Shown here: positions 28,734 to 36,793 of the stretch, one piece after another
Layout of the letters: each line of letters begins with the position of its first letter
How positions within the stretch are numbered: position 1 is the stretch's first letter
Origin: JAWXUU01 sp044426085
GTDB lineage: Bacteria; Bacillota; Clostridia; Christensenellales; CAMQZB01
Direction: 5' to 3'
Length of the DNA stretch: 64,000 nt
Assembly (NCBI GenBank): GCA_044426085.1
Contig: JAWXUU010000003.1
Coordinates: 112,643 to 176,642, forward strand
Made by a program: the position numbers and the translations under genes
The notes under the pieces: generated by a model
What the model was told of the DNA's origin: nothing
The model's input: the letters and a program-made list of their open reading frames with translations, nothing else
The model's database searches: none

Positions 28734-28762
28734 AGTGTACTACATTAATATCACAATGTCAA
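28734..28762 (-). promoter_or_regulatory. Predicted promoter of the coiled-coil membrane protein gene
   Basis: Minus-strand TTGACA (28757-28762), 17-base spacer, TACACT (28734-28739). The rest of 28687-29032 holds this promoter and the terminator at 28835-28874. Confidence 0.6.
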
Positions 28763-28834
28763 TAAGGTTTTGCAATATATTACCAATTTTTTACATTATA
28801 AACACCTTTTAAAATAAAAAGCAAAATCCCCAAC

Positions 28835-28874
28835 AAAACAAAAAAGCGAACCCCAATTGTCCGCTTTTTTGTTT
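28835..28874 (-). terminator. Terminator of the DUF3793-flavodoxin operon
   Basis: AAAACAAAAAAGCG (28835-28848) pairs with CGCTTTTTTGTTT (28862-28874); T-rich exit on the minus strand, about 160 bases after the flavodoxin stop. Confidence 0.8.
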
Positions 28875-29032
28875 GTATATATTATTATTTTATTACGGGA
28901 ATTTTAAAAAATTCTAAACGCAAATCTCAATCACAAAAAAATGTCTTTTTTTGAAATCAATATTAGCATTTATCCTTTTCTTAGTTCCTTTTGAGGCATA
29001 TTAATGCGTTACTAGCTTATTTTGTATTTTTA

Positions 29033-29452
29033 TTATTTTGCGAAATCTTCGCCGTATTTTTTGCAGATTGCAACCATGTCTGATTCATCTTCTTGAACGG
29101 CAAGACCTTCACCGCCAAAAACAGTGATACCTGCTGATTTTGCATCGTCAGACCAAGTTCTCATCCATTCGCCATCTCCCCAGCCGTATGGGCCAAAAAA
29201 GGCAACTGATTTTCCAGCAAGAGCTGATTTCAAGTTTTCATACATAGGTTCGAATTCTGAATCTTCAAGCTGTTCTGCACCCATTGATGGGCAACCTAGC
29301 AAGACTTTATCATATCCAGAAATGTCGCCAGAAAATTCACTGCAAGTGAGAACGTCAGTTTCAACGCCAGCAGATTTCAATCCACCCGCGATTTCGTTTG
29401 CCATTTCTTCTGTGTGACCTGTTCCTGTCCAATAAATTACTACTGCTTTCAT
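29033..29452 (-). CDS. fld: Short-chain flavodoxin
   Basis: A 139-residue FMN electron-transfer protein. The phosphate-binding loop is YWTGTGHTEEMA (residues 7-18); the flavin-stacking loops contain LGCPSMGAEQLED and FGPYGWGDGEWM, both characteristic of clostridial flavodoxins. It can replace ferredoxin when iron is scarce. It follows DUF3793 after 15 bases and is the second cistron of a transcript controlled by a promoter flanked by three copies of a palindrome also present at the feo promoter, which fits iron-responsive expression (inference). Length is usual for the family. Confidence 0.93.
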   Translation of the reverse strand: MKAVVIYWTGTGHTEEMANEIAGGLKSAGVETDVLTCSEFSGDISGYDKVLLGCPSMGAEQLEDSEFEPMYENLKSALAGKSVAFFGPYGWGDGEWMRTWSDDAKSAGITVFGGEGLAVQEDESDMVAICKKYGEDFAK

Positions 29453-29467
29453 ATTATAATCCCCCTA

Positions 29468-30028
29468 TCAGCAAGCCTTTGCAAATATTTTCGCAAGGTT
29501 ATCGCCATTGTTTATTCTTTTCATGATTGCATTTTTACATCTTTCAAACTTAGCAAACAACTTGATGTTTTCTTCCACGTTGCCGTAAACTTTCCAAACG
29601 CCACAATACTTGCAACCTTTTGGGTCGTTCATAAATCCAAGGATATCTTCGATTGGATAACCAAGAAAAACGCCAATTTCATGCGGAAATGTTGAAATGT
29701 TATCAAACCTTGTTGAAAGGTGGGAAAGCATTTCTGTTTCACCCCAGTTTGTATCATAACCATAGCTTTGCAAAAACTTCAAACTTTCATCTTCCGAAAG
29801 CCTTTGTTTCATCGCCTTTTCGCGATACACAAGCAAAAGTATTCTTCTGCCGTTGTCGTGAAGCACAGTCATCTTTATGCCAGCACTTTCAAGTGCATTT
29901 GCAATCTTTTCAATCTCGCCGTGGATATTTTCGTAGTCCGCATACTTGCAACACATTAAATTCGATGTCTTGATACCAACCATGGCAACACCGCACGTTT
30001 CTGCAAGTCTTTTTTCAAATAGCGTCAT
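29468..30028 (-). CDS. DUF3793 family protein
   Basis: A 186-residue cytoplasmic protein. Start chosen at MTLFEKRLAETCGV (30028), preceded by GGAG; a start 11 codons earlier lies inside the predicted leader. The opening (LAETCGVAMVGIKTSNLMCC) and the segment RRILLLVYREKAMKQRL agree with DUF3793, a clostridial family with no proven function that is frequently found beside flavodoxin and iron-transport genes. The C-terminal region contains EIGVFLGYPIEDILGF and a KGCKYCGVWKVYG cysteine motif. Two genes downstream of the same promoter share the iron-type operator set, so a role in low-iron physiology is plausible but inferred. Confidence 0.82.
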   Translation of the reverse strand: MTLFEKRLAETCGVAMVGIKTSNLMCCKYADYENIHGEIEKIANALESAGIKMTVLHDNGRRILLLVYREKAMKQRLSEDESLKFLQSYGYDTNWGETEMLSHLSTRFDNISTFPHEIGVFLGYPIEDILGFMNDPKGCKYCGVWKVYGNVEENIKLFAKFERCKNAIMKRINNGDNLAKIFAKAC

Positions 30029-30052
30029 ACTTTCTCCTTTAGCGATTTTTAT

Positions 30053-30070
30053 AGTTAACAATGATTAACT
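30053..30070. promoter_or_regulatory. Operator copy 1: AGTTAA-n6-TTAACT
   Basis: Perfect palindromic arms, located just downstream of the -10 box of the DUF3793-flavodoxin promoter, where a bound repressor would block initiation. Same architecture as 30113-30130, 30145-30162 and 33013-33030. Confidence 0.65.
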
Positions 30071-30078
30071 CTGCCACA

Positions 30079-30107
30079 ATAATATCACAATATAAAAACT
30101 TTGTCAA
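30079..30107 (-). promoter_or_regulatory. Predicted promoter of the DUF3793-flavodoxin operon
   Basis: Minus-strand TTGACA (30102-30107), 17-base spacer, TATTAT (30079-30084). Flanked on both sides by copies of the AGTTAA-n6-TTAACW palindrome. Confidence 0.75.
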
Positions 30108-30112
30108 CGAAA

Positions 30113-30130
30113 AGTTAATAGTTTTTAACA
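30113..30130. promoter_or_regulatory. Operator copy 2: AGTTAA-n6-TTAACA
   Basis: Located immediately upstream of the -35 box of the DUF3793-flavodoxin promoter; one mismatch from the perfect palindrome. Confidence 0.6.
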
Positions 30131-30144
30131 TATTTTTAAAGAAA

Positions 30145-30162
30145 AATTAATAATATTTAACT
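30145..30162. promoter_or_regulatory. Operator copy 3: AATTAA-n6-TTAACT
   Basis: Third copy, 32 bases beyond copy 2. Same 6-n6-6 spacing, one mismatch. Confidence 0.5.
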
Positions 30163-30256
30163 TTTTGTTTTTCAGGCGTGACACACTAGCTATAAAGCGT
30201 AGCACACAAGCTATAAATTGCAAAAAACATTCTGCGACAAACTTCCCAAAGGGTGA

Positions 30257-30293
30257 AAAAAGGTGGGCAAGGAAAAACCCTGCCCACCTTTTT
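30257..30293 (-). terminator. Terminator of the feo operon
   Basis: Perfect 13-base arms AAAAAGGTGGGCA / TGCCCACCTTTTT around an 11-base loop, 27 bases after the stop of the Cys-rich peptide gene. 30163-30256 shows nothing else. Confidence 0.92.
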
Positions 30294-30319
30294 ATGAAAT
30301 TCAAAAGACTTTGAAACTG

Positions 30320-30496
30320 TCAATTTTTATTATTCTTGTTTTCCTCACTTTTGCAAGAGCAAGCCTGAGAACAAGTTTTCGAGTGAGGACATCCAATGCA
30401 TTTTTGACCGCTTTTTTTGGCTTTCACGATATAAAATATCGCAAGTCCAAGCAATGAAGCGACTATTAAGCCTGCAACCAAATCAACAACATTCAT
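30320..30496 (-). CDS. FeoB-associated Cys-rich membrane protein
   Basis: A 58-residue protein found by reading the gap after feoB. It starts with a single membrane helix (LVAGLIVASLLGLAIFYIV, residues 6-24), then a short basic stretch and a cysteine cluster QKCIGCPHSKTCSQACSC with five cysteines, and a Lys/Asn tail. This is the FeoB-associated Cys-rich membrane protein layout known from many Bacillota feo operons, thought to assist ferrous-iron handling. The ribosome-binding site GGGGG lies seven bases upstream; the gap to the feoB stop is 22 bases, and a strong terminator follows. Identification rests on position, size and cysteine pattern, which together are very characteristic. Confidence 0.88.
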   Translation of the reverse strand: MNVVDLVAGLIVASLLGLAIFYIVKAKKSGQKCIGCPHSKTCSQACSCKSEENKNNKN

Positions 30497-30518
30497 GATG
30501 TATCCCCCTTGTTTTTAA

Positions 30519-32507
30519 TTATTTAGATGCTTTAAGTGCGTATTGATCAGCTTTTTTATCACCTTGTTTCATTAGGTAAATAACAAATGCGATCATTGCA
30601 GCAACAGCGATAAGTCCTGGGATAAAGCCAGTTCCGAATCCACCAGTTGTGAACAAAGTTCCAAGTTGGTAAACGAAGAATGCAACACAGTATCCAGTTC
30701 CGAATTGAAGGCCAATACCGCCCCACAACCATTTTTTATCTTGCATTTCAGAGTTCATTGCACCGATAGCTGCAAAGCAAGGTGGAGTGAACAAGTTGAA
30801 CATCAAGTATGCAAGAGCCGCAGCTTGAGTCATACCCATGATTGTTGCGATTTCTGATGCTCCGCCGATGATTTCAAGTGCGTCTGGGTCAACAAATGAT
30901 GTCATTGCGAAAACAACAGCAAGTGTACCAACAACGTTTTCTTTTGCGATAAAGCCTGTCACTGCAGCAGCAGCAAGAGTCCATACACCAAATCCTAGTG
31001 GAATCATCAACCATGCGAATGGTGTTGCGATACCAGCAAGAATTGAAGTTGCTTCCATACCTTCTTCAACGAGTTGGAAAGACCAATCGAAAGATTGCAT
31101 GATTTGAACAACAGCGTTACAAATAAGAATGATTGTACCAGCTTTGATGATGAATGCTTTTGCACGTTCCATCATAGAAATGAATGCACGTTTGAAACTT
31201 GGCATTTTATATTCTGGAAGTTCCATAATGAAGAATGATTTTCTTGATTTGTGACCTGTGATTCTTGAAATCATAAGTGCACCAAGGAAAATGAATGCGA
31301 TTCCGCAAAGATACATTGTTGGAGAAACCCAACTAGCACCTGGGAAGAATGCACCAGCGAACAATGCGATAACTGGGATTTTCGCGCCACATGGCATGAA
31401 AGGAGTAAGCATTGCTGTCATACGTTTTTCTCTTTCGTCACGGATTGTTCTGCACGCCATAACGCCAGGGATTGCACAACCAGTTCCGATAACCATTGGG
31501 ATGATTGATTTGCCTGAAAGACCAACTTTTTTGAAGAATCTGTCCATAACAACAGCAACACGTGCCATGTATCCGCAGTCTTCCAAAAGTGCGATAAGGA
31601 AATACATAACCATAACAAGTGGCAAGAATCCAACAACGGCACCAACACCGCCGATAATACCATCAACCACAAGTGCTTGCATGAAGTCTGAAGAACCTTC
31701 CATCCAGCCTGCAACGATTTCCATGAAAGCTTCAATCCAACCAACCAAAAGGTCAGCGATGATTGTTCCTAGCCATGATTGAGAAATGAAGAACACTGCC
31801 CACATAACAACGGCAAAGATTGGAATACCAAGCCATTTATGAGCAACGATTTTATCAATTTTATCTTGTTTGTTTTCTTTGTGAGTTTCAACTGCTCTAT
31901 CTTCTACGCCAGCAACAACACCATTAACAAAATCAAATCTTGCTTTATCCGCTGCTACAACTTCTTTTTTATCGTGAAGATTGATTTCAGGTTGAACATA
32001 AGGTGCGCCTTGACCTTTGCCCACAACTTCTGCAACTGCAGAAATAAGTTCTTCCATGCCTTTTGCTGAAGTTGATGTTGTGTTAACAACAGGGCAACCA
32101 AGCTTTGCTGAAAGCGCTGCTGCGTCAATTTTATTATTCTTTTTATCGTTTAGATCACTTTTGTTTAGTGCAACAACAACTGGAATACCAAGTTCCAAAA
32201 GTTGAGTTGTGAAGAACAAACTTCTTGAAAGGTTTGTTGCATCAACGATATTGATAATCGCATCAGGATTTTCACCTCTTACATAAGCACTTGTGATGCT
32301 TTCTTCTGATGTGAATGGTGACATAGAATAAGCACCAGGAAGGTCAACTGCAAGCATATCGCCTTTAGCAAGTCCCTTTTTGATTGCTGATTCTCTTTTT
32401 TCAACTGTAACTCCCGCCCAGTTCCCTACGTGTTCATTTTTGCCTGTTATAGCGTTATACAGTGTTGTTTTACCACTGTTCGGATTTCCCGCAAGTGCTA
32501 TTCTCAT
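30519..32507 (-). CDS. feoB: Ferrous iron transport protein B
   Basis: A 662-residue Fe(II) transporter. The cytoplasmic N-terminal G domain has G1 GNPNSGKTT (residues 7-15), G3 DLPGAYS and G4 NKSD motifs; the C-terminal part is a polytopic membrane domain with the two Gate motifs, each with the expected cysteine: GTGCAIPGVMACRTI and FTPPCFAAIGAMNS. The full set of motifs and the length indicate a complete, functional FeoB. It lies 56 bases after feoA and before the Cys-rich peptide in one transcript. Control is probably by an iron-responsive repressor at 33013-33030. Confidence 0.95.
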   Translation of the reverse strand: MRIALAGNPNSGKTTLYNAITGKNEHVGNWAGVTVEKRESAIKKGLAKGDMLAVDLPGAYSMSPFTSEESITSAYVRGENPDAIINIVDATNLSRSLFFTTQLLELGIPVVVALNKSDLNDKKNNKIDAAALSAKLGCPVVNTTSTSAKGMEELISAVAEVVGKGQGAPYVQPEINLHDKKEVVAADKARFDFVNGVVAGVEDRAVETHKENKQDKIDKIVAHKWLGIPIFAVVMWAVFFISQSWLGTIIADLLVGWIEAFMEIVAGWMEGSSDFMQALVVDGIIGGVGAVVGFLPLVMVMYFLIALLEDCGYMARVAVVMDRFFKKVGLSGKSIIPMVIGTGCAIPGVMACRTIRDEREKRMTAMLTPFMPCGAKIPVIALFAGAFFPGASWVSPTMYLCGIAFIFLGALMISRITGHKSRKSFFIMELPEYKMPSFKRAFISMMERAKAFIIKAGTIILICNAVVQIMQSFDWSFQLVEEGMEATSILAGIATPFAWLMIPLGFGVWTLAAAAVTGFIAKENVVGTLAVVFAMTSFVDPDALEIIGGASEIATIMGMTQAAALAYLMFNLFTPPCFAAIGAMNSEMQDKKWLWGGIGLQFGTGYCVAFFVYQLGTLFTTGGFGTGFIPGLIAVAAMIAFVIYLMKQGDKKADQYALKASK

Positions 32508-32563
32508 TGTAAAAATTATCCTCCAACCTAAAATATATTATATAATTTTTTATTATATTCCTC

Positions 32564-32782
32564 TTATTCTTCCACGGCGATAACGCCTGCAAGATTTGTA
32601 TCAATATTGTATCTTCCATCCTTGATTGATACGACAAAACTTTTTGATATCATTGATATAATTGTAATTTTTTCACCTTCGTAACAGCCCAATGTGAAAA
32701 GAAAATCATCAAGTTCCTCGTCGTCTGTCACAACTTTTTTGATTGTGTATGTAGTTCCAATTTTGCCTTCTGCTAGTGTCAT
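32564..32782 (-). CDS. feoA: Ferrous iron transport protein A
   Basis: A 72-residue SH3-like cytoplasmic protein that binds and regulates FeoB. Start chosen at MTLAEGKIGTTYTI (32782) because GAGAGG lies eight bases upstream; the upstream 32 codons in frame are leader sequence. The fold signature is clear: GTTYTIKKV, then the glycine/cysteine turn LFTLGCYEGEKITII and the C-terminal IDTNLAGVIAVEE strand. First gene of the feo operon, with a leader of roughly 190 bases. Confidence 0.9.
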   Translation of the reverse strand: MTLAEGKIGTTYTIKKVVTDDEELDDFLFTLGCYEGEKITIISMISKSFVVSIKDGRYNIDTNLAGVIAVEE

Positions 32783-32873
32783 AATAAATACCTCTCTTTT
32801 GAATTTCTTTGAATAGTCTTTTGTTTTTTTGAATTTCGCTGTGCTTTTTTCACCGAGATATTTAAAACAATAA

Positions 32874-32921
32874 CGCAAGTTAGTTTATGCGAACCCGACG
32901 GCAAAAATAACACAACTTGCG
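32874..32921 (-). promoter_or_regulatory. Structured leader of feoA (stem-loop)
   Basis: CGCAAGTT (32874-32881) pairs with AACTTGCG (32914-32921) across a 32-base loop. The word CGCATAAA occurs twice in the leader. It is not recognised as a known riboswitch; a metal-responsive leader is possible because clostridial feo genes can have one. Confidence 0.35.
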
Positions 32922-32982
32922 GCGGATTCACTTTATGCGTCCCCGCATGTCGTTATTAAGTTAATCTTTATTTACTCTACAT

Positions 32983-33011
32983 ATACTACACCTTTTAAAA
33001 TTATATGTCAA
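32983..33011 (-). promoter_or_regulatory. Predicted promoter of the feo operon
   Basis: Minus-strand TTGACA (33006-33011), 17-base spacer, TAGTAT (32983-32988). Confidence 0.7.
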
Positions 33012-33012
33012 G

Positions 33013-33030
33013 AGTTAGTTGCCACTAATT
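33013..33030. promoter_or_regulatory. Operator copy 4: AGTTAG-n6-CTAATT
   Basis: Same 6-n6-6 palindrome as the three copies around the flavodoxin promoter, here adjoining the -35 box of the feo promoter. Probable site for an iron-dependent repressor of the DtxR or Fur type. Confidence 0.6.
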
Positions 33031-33067
33031 TACTTTTTTTTGAACTTTTTTGCAAATTTTTTAACAA

Positions 33068-33116
33068 AAGAAATGCACCACTAACCTTTTTTTAAAAATT
33101 AGTGGTGCATTTTCTT
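33068..33116 (-). terminator. Terminator of cstA
   Basis: Arms AAATGCACCACTAA (33071-33084) and TTAGTGGTGCATTT (33099-33112), T-containing exit; 64 bases after the cstA stop. Confidence 0.85.
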
Positions 33117-33179
33117 GATTTTACACTTATTATTATTTATTTTTTGATTTGTTTTTTAATTTATTTCTTAGGAAAAAAG

Positions 33180-34601
33180 TCACTCCGCTTTTTTGGTCTT
33201 CACAAAAAACAGCACTGTTGAAAACGCAGAAAGGCAAACACCGATGATAGTGCCAGCAACTTCCGCTTGTTCAAGCGTGAGAAGTTTTGTTATTAAGCCG
33301 TAGAACCCTTCTGGGGCAACCAATATATAACACGTGCACACAACCGTCATGAACATTGCAGGGATAAGCGCTATCCAGAAGTTTGAATCACGCTTTTTAA
33401 GATAAACTGCCGCCGTCCAAAGTGCGATTGTTGCGAGCGTTTGGTTTGACCAGCTGAAGTATCGCCAGATGATTGTAAAGTCGATAAACAACAAGCAAAG
33501 TGCAACTGCAAAAACAGGAGCGACGATGATATATCTGTTTCGTTTTTTTGATTGGTCAATTTTGAACGCGTCGGCAACTGTCATACGAAGTGACCTGAAG
33601 GCAGTATCGCCCGATGTGATTGGGCAAGCAACAACACCCAAAACTGCAAGAACCATACCAGCAGTTCCCAAAAGACCTTGAGATATTGTGCCAACCACAA
33701 CCGAAGCCGCACCCGCAGATGCAAGTCCTTCCAAACTGCCAAAGAATGTCATTGCGGCAGCCGCCCAAATAAGAGCGATAAGACCTTCAGCAATCATTGC
33801 GCCATAGAAAACTTTTCTGCTTTCACTTTCGCTTTTCACACATCTTGCCATCATTGGTGATTGAGTTGCATGGAAGCCGGAAATTGCACCGCACGCAATA
33901 GAAATAAACAAGTATGGGAAGATTGATTTTCCTTCGACGTGTGGGTTTGTGAAATCTATTTCTGGAATTTGCAAAATCATGCCGTTGAAAACCATGCCAC
34001 CAATGATGCCCACAGCCATCAAAATAAGTGCGAGCCCAAAAATCGGATAAATTTTACCGATAACTTTATCGATTGGAACAACCGTTGCAATTATGTAGTA
34101 TACAAAAATAATCGCGATGAAATACCATCTGTTGATGCCAGTGAGGCTTGTCAACAAATCTGCAGGCGACGAAACAAAAACAACACCCACAAGAAGCAAA
34201 AGAACAACTGAAAAAGCCACAATAACTTTTCTTGCCGATTCGCCAAGGTTTTCACCCGCGAGTTCAGAAAAAGATGCACCGCCACTTCTTATCGACATAA
34301 CGCCGACAGAAAAATCGTGGATTGCTCCCCCGAAAATACAGCCAAACACTATCCAAAGAAACGCATTCGCACCCCACATAGCACCCGCGATTGCACCAAA
34401 GATTGGACCTGTGCCCGCAATGTTCAAAAACTGAATCAGAAACGCGCGCCAAGTTGGCATTTCAACAAAGTCAAGGCCGTCGCTTAGAGTTTTTGATGGC
34501 ACGGGATTGTTGCCGTCAACCGCAAATGCCTTTTCTGCAATCTTGCTGTAAAAGAAATAGCCCAAAACAAGTGCTATAACTGAAATTATAAATGATATCA
34601 T
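33180..34601 (-). CDS. cstA: CstA-family carbon starvation/peptide or pyruvate transporter
   Basis: A 473-residue polytopic membrane protein, about 12-14 hydrophobic segments. It shows the CstA signature near the start, FLNIAGTGPIFGAIAGAMWG, and the following IHDFSVGVMSIRSGGASF segment, as well as GFHATQSPMMARC and ITSGDTAFRSLRM. It is shorter than the roughly 700-residue E. coli protein, which is usual for the compact CstA forms of Clostridia. Family members take up peptides or pyruvate when carbon is limiting. It is monocistronic, with its own promoter (34639-34667) and terminator, and lies between the feo and the PTS operons. The start follows GAGGGGG. The solute cannot be read from the sequence. 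Confidence 0.9.
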   Translation of the reverse strand: MISFIISVIALVLGYFFYSKIAEKAFAVDGNNPVPSKTLSDGLDFVEMPTWRAFLIQFLNIAGTGPIFGAIAGAMWGANAFLWIVFGCIFGGAIHDFSVGVMSIRSGGASFSELAGENLGESARKVIVAFSVVLLLLVGVVFVSSPADLLTSLTGINRWYFIAIIFVYYIIATVVPIDKVIGKIYPIFGLALILMAVGIIGGMVFNGMILQIPEIDFTNPHVEGKSIFPYLFISIACGAISGFHATQSPMMARCVKSESESRKVFYGAMIAEGLIALIWAAAAMTFFGSLEGLASAGAASVVVGTISQGLLGTAGMVLAVLGVVACPITSGDTAFRSLRMTVADAFKIDQSKKRNRYIIVAPVFAVALCLLFIDFTIIWRYFSWSNQTLATIALWTAAVYLKKRDSNFWIALIPAMFMTVVCTCYILVAPEGFYGLITKLLTLEQAEVAGTIIGVCLSAFSTVLFFVKTKKAE

Positions 34602-34638
34602 AATTTATTTCCCCCTCTATCACTTTATCATTACGATA

Positions 34639-34667
34639 ATTGTACCACCGCCATATCAAAATTGCAA
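34639..34667 (-). promoter_or_regulatory. Predicted promoter of cstA
   Basis: Minus-strand TTGCAA (34662-34667), 17-base spacer, TACAAT (34639-34644). Confidence 0.65.
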
Positions 34668-34699
34668 GTGTTATAAAAAAATAAATTCCAAACGCAAAT

Positions 34700-34734
34700 A
34701 AAAAAGCGAGCGGTTTGAAACTGCTCGCTTTTTT
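34700..34734 (-). terminator. Terminator of the MupG/PTS operon
   Basis: AAAAAAGCGAGC / GCTCGCTTTTTT arms with an 11-base loop, 45 bases after the mupG-like stop. Confidence 0.9.
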
Positions 34735-34778
34735 GTATGGAAGGGTTATATAGTTTGCACATAATGCATAGTTAATTT

Positions 34779-35861
34779 CTAGATGATTTTAAAAGGTATC
34801 CATGGCTTGATAAATTCAAGCATGTTTTGTTCGCTTCCGCAAAGACTGCCGATGACGTTTTTGTTGCCTTCGTTTGGCATATCTTTTGTTATGATGTGAA
34901 GTTCGCCTTTGTATCTGCCGTATTCGTTATTCAAAATCACGATGTCGCCAACTTTCATATCACGCGTGTTTTTCGCCGGGATATCTTCACCCGCAAAAGT
35001 GATGCGAGAAAACGTGCTTCTTGCCATATATTCGCTCATGTCGCCACGAACAAAGTGTGGGAAGTTATATGTGATTTCTTTTTCAACATTTGAAAGTTCC
35101 ACTTCTGGTGTCATTTTGAAAGACAACATACCGCGGTTTAAATCAGCAAGTGTTTGAAGTTCCTTTTCGCTTGCGTATTGATTTGAGATGATAACTTCAT
35201 CAACGCCAAGCATGAAAAGATGTCTTGCTTGGTAGCCGATTTCTTCAAATCTGTGTTCTTCAAGTGTTGGCAAGCCTTCAGAAAGTGGCCAAGGGCCTGT
35301 TGCGTCAGCTTGGTTTGAAGATACGAATGCAGAAATTTTCAAGTTCATTGTTTTCAATTGCGCATTGCAATTATCAAAATGCTTTCTTGAAAGTCCTGAA
35401 TATTTTTGCGGATAGAAGTTGTGGCAAGAAACAAGATTGTCGGTGTTTGCACCAAACGTGTAGATTTCTTCCACGAATTTTGTTAGCGTTGACGCGTTGA
35501 TTTCTATTTTTAAATTGTGCTTGTTGTGCGTCATCATTGCGGCATCTTTTGCTTCTATTCCTTCGTCAAGACGAATGCCTGATGCACCCATTTCTTTGAA
35601 AAAAGAAAGGTCGTCGTGCTTGATGTTGAACTTTTCAAACACCACTGGCGATACATCGATGATGCATTCCATGCCGTATTTATTGGCAACTTCGCAGGTT
35701 TTTTTGAACCTTTCTGCAACTGCCTCAACATCGTCCCCTGCGGAAATCATGCATGAGAAAATTCTTTTAAACCCTAATTTTCCGCACGTTTCTATATATT
35801 TCGCTTCCCTTTCAAAATCTTCGTTTTGGTTTGGGTATAGCGATATTCCAAGTGTTCTCAT
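34779..35861 (-). CDS. mupG: MupG-like 6-phospho-N-acetylmuramidase (DUF871)
   Basis: A 360-residue protein of the MupG/DUF871 family. The N-terminal TIM barrel (about 1-235) starts with TLGISLYPNQ and contains family motifs RIFSCMISAGDD, GIRLDEGI, LVSCHNFYPQKYSGL and SSNQADATGPWPLSEGLPTLEEHR; a C-terminal cyclophilin-like domain (about 245-360) includes TRDMKVGDIVILNNEYGRYKGELHI. MupG of S. aureus cleaves PTS-imported MurNAc-6-phosphate-GlcNAc. Here it is the last gene of an operon with a complete lactose/cellobiose-type PTS, consistent with hydrolysis of a phosphorylated disaccharide in the cytoplasm. The enzyme family is clear; that the sugar is a muropeptide-derived disaccharide is inference. 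Confidence 0.88.
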   Translation of the reverse strand: MRTLGISLYPNQNEDFEREAKYIETCGKLGFKRIFSCMISAGDDVEAVAERFKKTCEVANKYGMECIIDVSPVVFEKFNIKHDDLSFFKEMGASGIRLDEGIEAKDAAMMTHNKHNLKIEINASTLTKFVEEIYTFGANTDNLVSCHNFYPQKYSGLSRKHFDNCNAQLKTMNLKISAFVSSNQADATGPWPLSEGLPTLEEHRFEEIGYQARHLFMLGVDEVIISNQYASEKELQTLADLNRGMLSFKMTPEVELSNVEKEITYNFPHFVRGDMSEYMARSTFSRITFAGEDIPAKNTRDMKVGDIVILNNEYGRYKGELHIITKDMPNEGNKNVIGSLCGSEQNMLEFIKPWIPFKII

Positions 35862-35938
35862 ATTTTCACCTTTATCGATTTTATTCTGTTGGTTTTAGTA
35901 TTATTCTTTTATTACAATGTTATTCTTTTATTTCAATG

Positions 35939-36475
35939 CTATTCTTGTGCGTTTATAACGTCGCCGTTTTCACCGCTGATTTCGCAGTCTGCAACCACCG
36001 CTTCGCTCAAGTTTTTGATTTTGCGAGTGATGTCGCTTCTGTTTTGCAAAACGTATTCTTCAATCGCTTTAAGCATTGCCACAACACTTTTTTTCTTCTT
36101 GCCACCAAGAAGCCATGTCATGATATTAGAATTCCATTTGCGAAGTGTTTTTTGATATGAATCTGCTTCGGTGTAGGTCACCAAAATGCCATCTTCCACT
36201 TCTTCAACCATATATGTGATTGCATATTCGCCAGACCCCGATGTGACTGTTGCGGAGTATTGCGAGTCTTCTTTATAGCAGTTGACAAGGGTTTTGACTT
36301 TTGATTCCTTTCCGCCAAACGTTGAGAGATTTTTATAATACGTGAAGCCTTCCGCCACATCGGTTATTGAAATTTCTTCCATGCCCGCCATGCGCGCGTC
36401 TTCAAAAACTGAGTTTCTCACAACATACATAAACTCGCTTGCTTTTATTTCAAGTTTTTCGCTTAGCCCAATCAT
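35939..36475 (-). CDS. DUF3284 domain protein
   Basis: A 178-residue cytoplasmic protein. Its order of motifs, KLEIKASEFMYVVRNSVFED, EGFTYYKNL, YSATVTSGSGEYAITYMVE and VTYTEADSYQK, matches DUF3284, a SRPBCC-like fold common in Lac-family PTS operons of Bacillota but without assigned function. The C-terminal part (about 125-178) is extra and charged. It lies between the 99-residue membrane protein and mupG (14 and 77 bases away) in the same transcript. Start: MIGLSEKLEIKAS, with GGGAG upstream. The steady association with PTS suggests a regulatory or sugar-phosphate-related job; unknown. Confidence 0.75.
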   Translation of the reverse strand: MIGLSEKLEIKASEFMYVVRNSVFEDARMAGMEEISITDVAEGFTYYKNLSTFGGKESKVKTLVNCYKEDSQYSATVTSGSGEYAITYMVEEVEDGILVTYTEADSYQKTLRKWNSNIMTWLLGGKKKKSVVAMLKAIEEYVLQNRSDITRKIKNLSEAVVADCEISGENGDVINAQE

Positions 36476-36489
36476 ATCAACACTCCCTG

Positions 36490-36789
36490 TTATTTTCCGT
36501 TATTTTCGCTGTTTTTTCGACTTTTTTCAACGTTTTCACGTTCTTTTTGCTTGCCGATTTCTTCTTTTTTTCTAGCTTGTTCAAGTGCAAATTCCGCTTC
36601 TTCTTGTTCGAGTGCTTCTTTTTGCGCTCTTCGCTTTTTCATTTTTGAAGAGGCATACATAACAAAGCATCCAAGCCCGACCAAAAGTAGTCCGCTTATA
36701 ATACCGCTAAAATCTGCCGTTGTTTCTGGATTGCCCGCAACGCAAATCACAAGCGCACCAATGCCAATTATGCACAATCCCCACTTCAT
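36490..36789 (-). CDS. Small two-TM protein with charged tail
   Basis: A 99-residue protein of unknown function. Two hydrophobic helices (about 3-20, WGLCIIGIGALVICVAG; about 28-47, GIISGLLLVGLGCFVMYAS) form a hairpin, followed by a strongly charged helical tail rich in Lys, Arg and Glu. It sits four bases after the 72-residue gene and before DUF3284 inside the PTS operon. No family is recognised. It might help anchor an operon component at the membrane, but only the topology is visible. Confidence 0.65.
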   Translation of the reverse strand: MKWGLCIIGIGALVICVAGNPETTADFSGIISGLLLVGLGCFVMYASSKMKKRRAQKEALEQEEAEFALEQARKKEEIGKQKERENVEKSRKNSENNGK

Positions 36790-36793
36790 TTTA

